Below, in pieces: positions 56,801 through 64,000 of a stretch of 64,000 bases of DNA; position 1 is the stretch's first letter; every line of letters starts with the position of its first letter. The position numbers and the translations under genes are program-made. Origin of the DNA: Dryas octopetala (Eukaryota > Streptophyta > Magnoliopsida > Rosales > Rosaceae); assembly GCA_963921425.1 (NCBI GenBank), contig OY992834.1, forward strand, positions 25,557,923 to 25,621,922, read 5' to 3'. The notes under the pieces were generated by a model that was given only the letters and a program-made list of their open reading frames with translations, was not told the DNA's origin and did no database searches.

Positions 56801-59800
56801 AATATAAACTAACTGTGGTATTTGTATTGAGTAGGAGAGCAGTGTTGAACGAGATGATATTAAGGAACCTTTTACTGAGGTGAATTTCCCCTAATGTCCA
56901 CCATTATTTCTTTTCACTTGGTTCAATAGATTTCATTAGCTTTCTGAAGGGCAACAATTATGATGTTGATATTTCATTTGGGTCTTATAGACAATAAAAT
57001 ATTGTACATGTCATATGATACTGCCTGTCCACCTCGAAAAGTCTTATCATGCATAACGTAGTTATTAATTTTTAATTAGTCTGTAATCTTATCCTTAGTC
57101 TTAGAGTTTACATGCTGGAATATGGCATTATATTGTTTGCCCAGTTGAACTATGCAAGGACAAAGTTGTCCTTGCACATTTGATGTCATGTTTTATATGT
57201 CCTTGCACATTTGATGTCGTGTTTTATATCTGACTGAATGGATCACACACACAAACCCTTGATGTCGTTTGTTTATATCCGACTTAATGGATCAGACTGA
57301 CCTTTTTATACTAATGTTTACCCAAGAACATCAAAAGATTCCAACTTGTAAGTAAACCGTCTATTACCTTGATATGCCCCCATTTTCAAGTAGACATAAA
57401 GCGTGGAAGTCAATGTGTTGTTAGTTAAACTAAGGGTGTATTGTTTGGAGAGAAGTGGATAGGGGTGGAATTCGAAGGACTATATGAAATGGGGTTTGCT
57501 GCATAAGGATTTGGTAGTTATGAGCTGTAGGAATATCTTTCTTAGTGGTTGGTACATCCAGAATGGGAAATGTGCTTTAGAAATCTTTCCTTGTGGATTT
57601 TAGAAATGCTGCATTTCATCTTTATTATATTGCTTATTTATATTTCATTTCAATTAGCATAATATGGTCTTTGATCTATGTTTTGTTCTTGTATCTACAA
57701 AAACAGGTATCCATGTTTAAGAAGAATTACGACCATGTACCAAAAGATACATACTTTGGCATGTACAAAGAATCAACTCGTGGTAACCCAAACTACTTTT
57801 TGACTTATGGAAATGGGAAAGCAGCCGCTCGAATCCAAGATCATCTCCGTCCTAATGGTGCACACAGATGGCACAATTATATGAAAACTCCAAAGTACAG
57901 TATTTTATATTTGAAGGAGCTGTGTTTTTCATTTAACATATTGGTCGCAGTAATCTTATTTCTTGTATTTCTCTTAGTGAGGTCAAACTGGAAGAGGCTG
58001 CTGTTCTACACTACACATATGCCAGATTTTCAGACTTAACGTCTAGACGAGATCGGTGTGGCTGCAAGCCTACAAGGGAAGATGTCAAAAGATGCTTTAT
58101 GTTGGAATTTGACAGATCTGTGAGTTCAATGCTTTATTTAGTTCTTGTTAATCCCTTAACTTCCTTTACAGGATTATCAAGCACATGAAGTTCTATAAAT
58201 GAAACTAACTAGTTGGCCCATGTGGAACAAAGTTATTAGTGTGACCATTGGAAGGTGTTAAGGTATTCTTTAAAGGGCCCAATATAGAGAGGGAAAGTTG
58301 ACTAGGGATATTGATCAACTGATGCTGAGGATATACCTGAAGCCTAGGAGAGTGTAATATGGCAATAAGAATAGATATTGTTGCAATATGTATGATAGTG
58401 GACTTTCGTCTTTTACTTTTTATTGCCCCGTTCTTTTTTCTTAAACTTTTTATTTCCCCTTTCATTTGTTCCTGGTTTTCCCTTTTCTTTTGGTAACAAT
58501 GGTCATAACCCGTTTCTATTGAGCTAACTCTTTCATATACTAACTAAGCAATTAGCATTACAGGCATTCATAATTGCTTCAACTGCAACCAAGGACGAAA
58601 TGCTGAAATGGTAAATTTTTTATTGCAGAACTTTGTTGTTTACGTTTATCTTCATCCAAACTGTATTAATTCAAATTCTGTAAATTTGTGAGTGAACCAT
58701 TGGCATTAGCTTGCTCTTTCATTTTTTGATCCTTTATTGTGGATTAATGTTTGGTCCCTCTGCTTCTGTTCTAGGTACCACGAACACATTGTATGGGATG
58801 ACAAAGACATAAAAATGAAACTTTTGAGAAAAGGCATTATGACTCGAATATATGCTCCCATGGTAAGCGTGTTTATAAATATTGTTCTTCCCACCAAAAG
58901 TTAAATGAAAAACAGGTGCAAAAAGAATCAAAATAACAGTTACCCACCAAAATAGCGGATCACAAATATTATCGCATAATGTAGAGGAAACATTTGAATT
59001 TGACTAGTATTTAGTGTAATTGCAGTTTGCATAATGTGATATATTGTGAATGTATTTTTATATAATGTGAAAAATAAAACCAAAGAATCTGAGAATCATA
59101 TAAATGCACAAATAATAACATTTTTATCTCACAGTCTCACCCATTGTCTTTCCACATTTCTTTGCAGTTCTCTTATTTCTCTCCTGTTTTCAACTTCTCG
59201 TTGGTCTCATCGTCGTTTTCTTCTTTTCAACCGTCTTTTGTTCTTTTGCTTTCAGTTCGCCGTTGTTTCCCACCTCATTAAGTTCTCATTGTTCTTACAC
59301 CATCTGTTTTTTCCTTTGAATCTCACCAATGCTCACTGTATTTTCTTCCTTTGCTCTCTCCAGTGGTCTGTCCTCTATTTCTCATCAGCATCAGAAGACA
59401 GACCATTTATAGTGGACCTTAAGTAATGCATATTTTTGTTTTCCTGAAATTTCAGTCTGTACTTGTTGCTGATTAAATAATTGAATTTTTTTTAAGGGTT
59501 TAAGGTTTGAAATTTTGTTACAAATTTTGCAAAAGTTTCGAAAGTGCGTACATAAAACTTTTTATTGTGTTAATATATAGAGATGTTCTGTTGTTGATTA
59601 TATGAAATAATTGAAATTTCAGTACTTAAAACTTAATGGTTTTAGTTTTAAATACTGAAATTTCAATTATTTCAAACAATCAACAATAGAAACAAGTCTA
59701 AAATTTAAGACAATGTAAGAAGTACTGAAATTTCAAACAATTTGACAAGTTTAAAGCTTAAATAAAATTTTAATTATTTAATTATAGACAAATACAGACT

Positions 59801-60569
59801 GAAATTTTAGAAAAGAATAAAGTTTTAAATATTATGTGAGATTCACTAGCTTCGAGTGCCAAGAAAAAAAAGACTGATAGACCACTAGGAGGAAGTTAAT
59901 TTGATAGTTGAAAGTGGGTTGTCTTTATCTATAAGTTTCAAAGAATTTAAAGTTAATAATTATCAAATTCTTTTCTAGATGTTTGTTTATATTTGAGAAT
60001 AATTCAACTCATGTAATAAACAAACGAAAGTTCAATTTTTATGTAGTAAAAAAAAATGACAATGTCCAAAACCTAACGTCACACAAAACACAAATGAGTT
60101 GGTTTTATATACTAGAATATATATATATTTATATATGTACATATATACATGCCCCTTCTATAGAGCGATCCCTCCCTTAAATAAGGGATCTCTTGTGGAG
60201 CCCACTCCGCATTGTATTTTGATGGTCAAAACCATCTAGGTTTTATCTATTTTGTTTCATCATTTCTCTTATTTTACATCTCAGGCCATAATACAAGGAC
60301 TAAGGGAGTCAGGAGTCTTCAGCTCTGTTATAGCATCTGCCCCAGCAACTCTATCAAAGGAAAAGTTTTTGTTGGCAATTGACAGTAGTAACTCCTCTAG
60401 AGCTGTTGCCTCTGAATCCCACCCCTCGAGGAAGATTGGTAGAAGCAGAGAGAGTAAGGCTACTGCCAGGAAGACCTTGGATATTGAAGCTGCTGAATTT
60501 CAAGAAGTAGCTGTTCCACCATTGTCACCCCCTGTAGTGGATAATAACCATCTCAATGTGGAAGTGTAA
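53802..60569 (+). CDS. KOB1: KOBITO1-type glycosyltransferase-like protein, 11 exons, 531 aa
   Basis: Exons: 53802-54155, 55683-55832, 55993-56045, 56299-56407, 56533-56667, 56835-56879, 57707-57894, 57978-58119, 58564-58610, 58775-58862, 60285-60569. All borders are GT..AG and the phases agree. A cytosolic Ser-rich tail precedes one membrane segment (about residues 29-49, [20 protein letters not shown]), giving a type II topology. The lumenal part has [20 protein letters not shown], a DxD-type motif [14 protein letters not shown] (residues 229-242), [12 protein letters not shown] and [14 protein letters not shown]. Length and motifs match Arabidopsis KOB1/ELD1/ABI8 (about 533 aa). In Arabidopsis it is needed for cellulose deposition in elongating cells and for normal ABA and sugar responses. 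A short Ser-rich tail ends [17 protein letters not shown]. No defects are seen. Confidence 0.95.
57160..57232. repeat. Direct repeat in KOBITO1 intron 6
   Basis: Two adjacent copies of a TGTCCTTGCACATTTGATGT-type unit of about 33 bp, inside the intron between exons 6 and 7. Confidence 0.75.
59441..59815. mobile_element. Fold-back MITE in the last intron of KOBITO1
   Basis: The left half (59443-59636) pairs with the inverted right half (59648-59812), leaving a loop of only about 10 bp. Paired landmarks include ATTTCAGTCTGTA near the outer ends, TGTTGTTGATT against AATCAACAATAG, and ATAATTGAAATTTCAGTA against TACTGAAATTTCAATTATT near the centre. A transcript through the intron would form a long hairpin. 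It has no coding capacity, and the target duplication is not clear. Confidence 0.8.
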
Positions 60570-60591
60570 TAGATCTCATAGCATGATTGCT

Positions 60592-60616
60592 TCTTCTTCT
60601 TCTTCTTCTTCTTCTT
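60592..60616. repeat. (TTC)n microsatellite in the KOBITO1 3' region
   Basis: About eight TTC units lie 25 bp after the stop codon, probably in the 3' untranslated region. Confidence 0.9.
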
Positions 60617-60619
60617 TTT

Positions 60620-61789
60620 CTTAGTGTGAACAAGTTGGATGATGCGAAGAATCAGGAGAGAAAGGAAAAAGAGCAAGCAGACTTGTTGTGGGGGGTTCAA
60701 TTTGGGTTAATTGGTTCTTCCCGATCATTATCCAAGCGTGGTGAAAAATTTATAGAGAGGCTTGGTCAGGCCACTTTAAACTTAGCGAGTTGGGTGCAAG
60801 AAGGAAATCTCGGTGCCTAATCGCTGTGTATAGATAGAAACCTGTTTCGTGACTCAAAAGTAAGAGATTATTTGAACAATTGGGCTGTTCTATATCATGT
60901 AGATAGAGAGTTATCTCTACGTATACTATGTAAAATTGGACTTAGTACTTTTATTATTTGTGATGCTGAAAAAACAGACTTGACCATGTAAAATTTTGTG
61001 ATGAAGGAAAATAGCCATTTGAATCTTGCAATCATTATGTTTTTTGCTTAACTCTATATTATACCTGCAGTCTCATTATATAGAGTGTTATGAATGTGTT
61101 GTTTTATAACAAGCAAGTGTGCTATTGTCGATGCAATTACTGCTTAAGTCTCACTTTCGTCTCGTGTATCTATCAATTTGTTACAGTAGTTTCAAAATCC
61201 GACAATTAGGTACACAATGATTAATGTTCCGTTTGACTATTACATTCCTCCATTAACGTTTCATCAAGTTTGCCATTATTTGCTTACATGACACCAATGG
61301 ACCTATGAATTTGATGAAAAATATGCCACGTGGCTAAAAAGTATTGCCATAAAGACTGAAAAAAAAAATTATAAATTTTACTGAAAAAAAAAAAAACAAT
61401 TATAAATTTGAAAATTCAAGTAGAAATTGTTAAGCAGCTACTTATCTTCCAATTTCGATTCAATACTCAAAATGCTCACAAACTCAAACTTAAACTCTCA
61501 CTCACTCTCATCCATCATTCTTTTGTAATCTCTCCGACCCTCTTCCTCGACAAAGAATGGTGGAAGCGTAATCTCTCCCACCTTCTTTCAATTTAAATGC
61601 CCATGCTTTTTATTAACTTTTAAATTTATTTTATAAATTAATAAGTAATTAAATTTTAGTTGTGCTGAATTATGTAAACTTTAGGGCAACACAATGACTG
61701 GCAGTCACCCCCAAAATCTGAGTGTAGCATAGTCGCATAGATCACCCAACACAACCTGACCATACATCCAGTCAAGCATCTTTCTCCTC
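60620..61789. other. KOBITO1 downstream and intergenic DNA
   Basis: The first few hundred bases are probably the 3' untranslated region and terminator of KOBITO1. No further gene or element is recognised before the Tourist-type MITE. Confidence 0.45.
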
Positions 61790-61792
61790 TAA

Positions 61793-62136
61793 GGGCCTGT
61801 TTGGTTCGCGAGATGAATTATTTGGGAATGTTATACCCTTCCTCATTCCAGGGGAATGAGAATGAATAATTCCCATTATAGTATTTGGAAATGTCGGTAA
61901 TGGTAACAAATAAATAACTTTAACGAGGGTAGCTTGGTCATAAAAAAATGCAATAAATGCTTTCTCATAAAGGGGAGATTGCATACCCAAGGGGGCTTAA
62001 GGGTATCAGATGCCCCCTACATTGGTATCTGAAACTCATGTGGAGGGCAACAGATTCCCACCAATGCACATACCAAACATTGGAATAAGATCTTATACTC
62101 ATAACCAAGCTCCAAAACAGTGAACCAAGCGGGCCC
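61793..62136. mobile_element. Tourist-type (PIF/Harbinger) MITE
   Basis: Ends read inward are GGGCCTGTTTGGTTC and GGGCCCGCTTGGTTC. The 344-bp element is flanked by TAA on each side (61790-61792, 62137-62139), the 3-bp duplication of the PIF/Harbinger superfamily. The body repeats GGGAATG and TTATTCATTCTCATTCC-like motifs. It has no coding capacity. Confidence 0.88.
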
Positions 62137-62139
62137 TAA

Positions 62140-62757
62140 GTGCTAAACCACAACAAACGTAAACATTCTTGTTTGAATAATTTATAGGGTTGACCTGATT
62201 AGGAATCCAAGAATCGTCTCTCTCTAGTCAGAGATTCTCTCTCTAGAGAATGAGATTTTCTTTGCGCCCTTGTGGTGTTTCTTCGTGAGCTTAGTCTCAT
62301 CTTGTTTTTTCCTTTTGATTTTTGTCATATTCCTTTGTTTCTCCACTCACTCTTCTCTATTCTCTCGCTGCTCTTTAGTTTCGTTTCTTCATCTTCTTGC
62401 ACTGTGATTTCTTGAATTGTTTTCTTCCATATGTGATTTCATTTCTGGGTTTTGTGGTCCTCCTGATAAGATCACTATGACTTTCTCAATCACAATTAGT
62501 TACAATTTACTGTTATTTACAATTTACTGCTTTACAATTTTAATGGGTGTATTGGGGACACGTGGCTGGGGACTGAGAGCAAAGTAGAGAGATGCTTTTA
62601 TACACAACGGTTTTCTTGGGACATCAGTCATGTAATTGGTGTGAATGAATTAATAGAGAATTCTCTGGAGCTTGCTCCTTATCTCCATCTTCATCTTCGT
62701 CATTTCATCCATCATCTTCCTCTTGCATATAGGTTTAAGGTTGAAAGGGTCCTATTA
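62140..62757 (+). mobile_element. Probable 5' LTR (at least its right part) of a gypsy element
   Basis: The sequence directly precedes a primer binding site. It contains a promoter-like stretch and an ACACGTGG G-box (about 62558), and it ends near 62757. The left boundary could not be fixed, because the second LTR lies outside the window. A start near TGTATTGGGGACACG (about 62547) is one possibility. Confidence 0.45.
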
Positions 62758-62759
62758 TT

Positions 62760-62768
62760 TGGTATCAG
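62760..62768 (+). promoter_or_regulatory. Primer binding site, initiator-Met tRNA type
   Basis: TGGTATCAG is the standard start of a primer site complementary to the 3' end of initiator methionine tRNA, and it lies about 30 bp before the gag ATG. Confidence 0.8.
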
Positions 62769-62798
62769 CCAGTCTAGGTCCTCTGTTCCCTTCCTTGC

Positions 62799-64000
62799 AT
62801 GCCCCGTTATCTGACCCGTTCTCGCAAAATGGACAACCGTCTTACCACCATTGAAGCTTCCATCGAATCCCTTACCTCTGGCCTCAATGATCTTCGCGAT
62901 TCCCTTCCAGCGACGATCGCCACTCAGCTTGGCCCGTACTTCGCTCGACTACATCGCGATCTCGTTCCGGATGGTGGCGATGTGGTGGATGATGAGACAG
63001 ACCCAGCGGTCCGTTTTCGTCGGCATTTCGATGTCGATCGGGGTGCGCCGCCGCGTCCCCCATGGCAACAACGGATTGATTTTCCCCGATTCCTAGATGG
63101 GGATGACCCATTAGCCTGGGTTTATAGGGCAGAACAATTCTTCACTTTCTATAACATCCCGGAACATCAGAAGGTAGTCACTGTCTCATTGAACATGGAG
63201 GGTGAGGCGTTGCAATGGTTTAGGTGGATGGATTGCCTCGTTACCACACCTCGTTGGGAGGATTTCACAAGAGTTTTTTGTCGGGAATTTGGGCCATCAG
63301 AGTTCGACGATAGTGCGGAGGCTCTCTTCAAGCTCAAACAAACCGGTAATCTTAAGGATTATATCTCTGACTTTCGACGATTAGCAAATCGTACAAGAGA
63401 GATTGGTCCAGTTTTACTTAAGAGCTGTTTTTTGGGTGGGTTACAGAAAGAATTGAGATATGATGTTAAGCTACTTAAGCCGGCTACTGTTCATGATGCC
63501 ATAGCTATAGCTGTTCAACTTGATACCAAGCTCTCTGAGTTAAAATTGGGTATTCCAAAAGCTATCACCAACCCCAAACCCCAACCCTTAGCTTCGTTAC
63601 CAATTCCAAAGCCCATTTATAATCAAAGTGGTCCAGCTCAAAACACAGGGCACTTACCTTTTAAGAAACTCACTCCAGAAGAAGTACAAAATAAGAAGTC
63701 CAAGGGTTTGTGTTTCTACTGTGATGAAAGGTATATGTGAGGGCACAAGTGCAATCGGAAACAACTATTGCTGCTGGATGTGACTTTTGAAGAGGAGGAA
63801 TTTGAGTTACCTGATATTGAAGATAATAGTGAAGGAAGTAGTGAACCAACAGCAGAATTACAACATATGGAACTTAGTGAATGTGCATTCTATGGTACAT
63901 CTGCTAAGAGTTCCATAAGGACCATGAAGGTCTGGGGATTACTTAAGAATCAACCAGTGAGGATTCTCTTAGACTCGGGTAGCACTCACAACTTTGTTGA
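62799..64000 (+). mobile_element. Ty3/gypsy element gag and start of protease, cut by the window edge
   Basis: The gag begins MPRYLTRSRKMDNRLTTIEA or at the next ATG. It carries the retrotransposon gag domain (RIDFPRFLDGDDPLAWVYRA, then NMEGEALQWFRWM and DFRRLANRTREIG) and a CFYCDE..GHKCN zinc knuckle. The protease region follows with RILLDSGSTHNFV at the edge. The style is that of a plant chromovirus gag-pol polyprotein. About one break is visible in the part shown, so the copy is likely inactive. Lineage cannot be settled without the reverse transcriptase and integrase. Confidence 0.85.

Overview
The window is nuclear DNA from a flowering plant, most likely a eudicot. It is AT-rich, its genes have many GT..AG introns, and it is crowded with plant transposon families (Ty3/gypsy Tat, Ty1/copia, CACTA, Mutator-like, hAT, Tourist-type MITE, tRNA-derived SINE). 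The species cannot be named from the sequence alone. Only two host genes look intact. One is a KOBITO1-type glycosyltransferase-like gene (53802-60569, 11 exons, 531 aa). The other is a small secreted six-cysteine peptide gene (29270-30499, 3 exons, 70 aa). Most of the rest is mobile DNA, much of it nested.

Layout, left to right. 900-5376 is bounded by inverted repeats of about 330 bp. It carries a fragment of a TRAP-beta gene, arrays of small palindromes and an antisense LINE-like retroposon, so it resembles a Pack-MULE. 6252-7530 looks like a solo LTR. 7978-10136 is a fold-back element with a hAT element (8116-9287, perfect 8-bp target duplication) inside it. 12425-13360 is a decayed CACTA transposase. 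14943-15907 holds a SINE and an inverted duplication that includes it. 16216-27510 is a Ty3/gypsy Tat-lineage element read leftward, with a multi-exon accessory gene on the opposite strand.

The peptide gene follows at 29.3-30.5 kb. At 32997-43310 sits a well-preserved 10.3-kb CACTA element with matching ends and a CAT target duplication. It encodes a TNP2 transposase and a second protein that joins a TNPA-like region to a Ulp1-type (C48) cysteine protease domain. It is inserted inside the transposase gene of an older CACTA copy. The 5' part of a copia element starts at 43421, in the same old copy. Its leader is unusually long and holds plastid-like DNA, and it is split by a shortened Tat element (46594-52087, perfect GTTCT duplication). 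That Tat copy carries a striking 510-bp array of an 8-bp repeat.

From 53.8 kb the window returns to host sequence: the KOBITO1 gene, a fold-back MITE in its last intron, a Tourist-type MITE downstream, and the start of another Ty3/gypsy element that runs off the right edge. I found no tRNA or rRNA genes and no CRISPR array. The nested order CACTA in CACTA and Tat in copia gives a relative history of insertions. The most unusual items are the two-gene CACTA element with its protease domain, the 8-bp expansion in the shortened Tat copy, the plastid-like leader, and the palindrome-rich candidate Pack-MULE.
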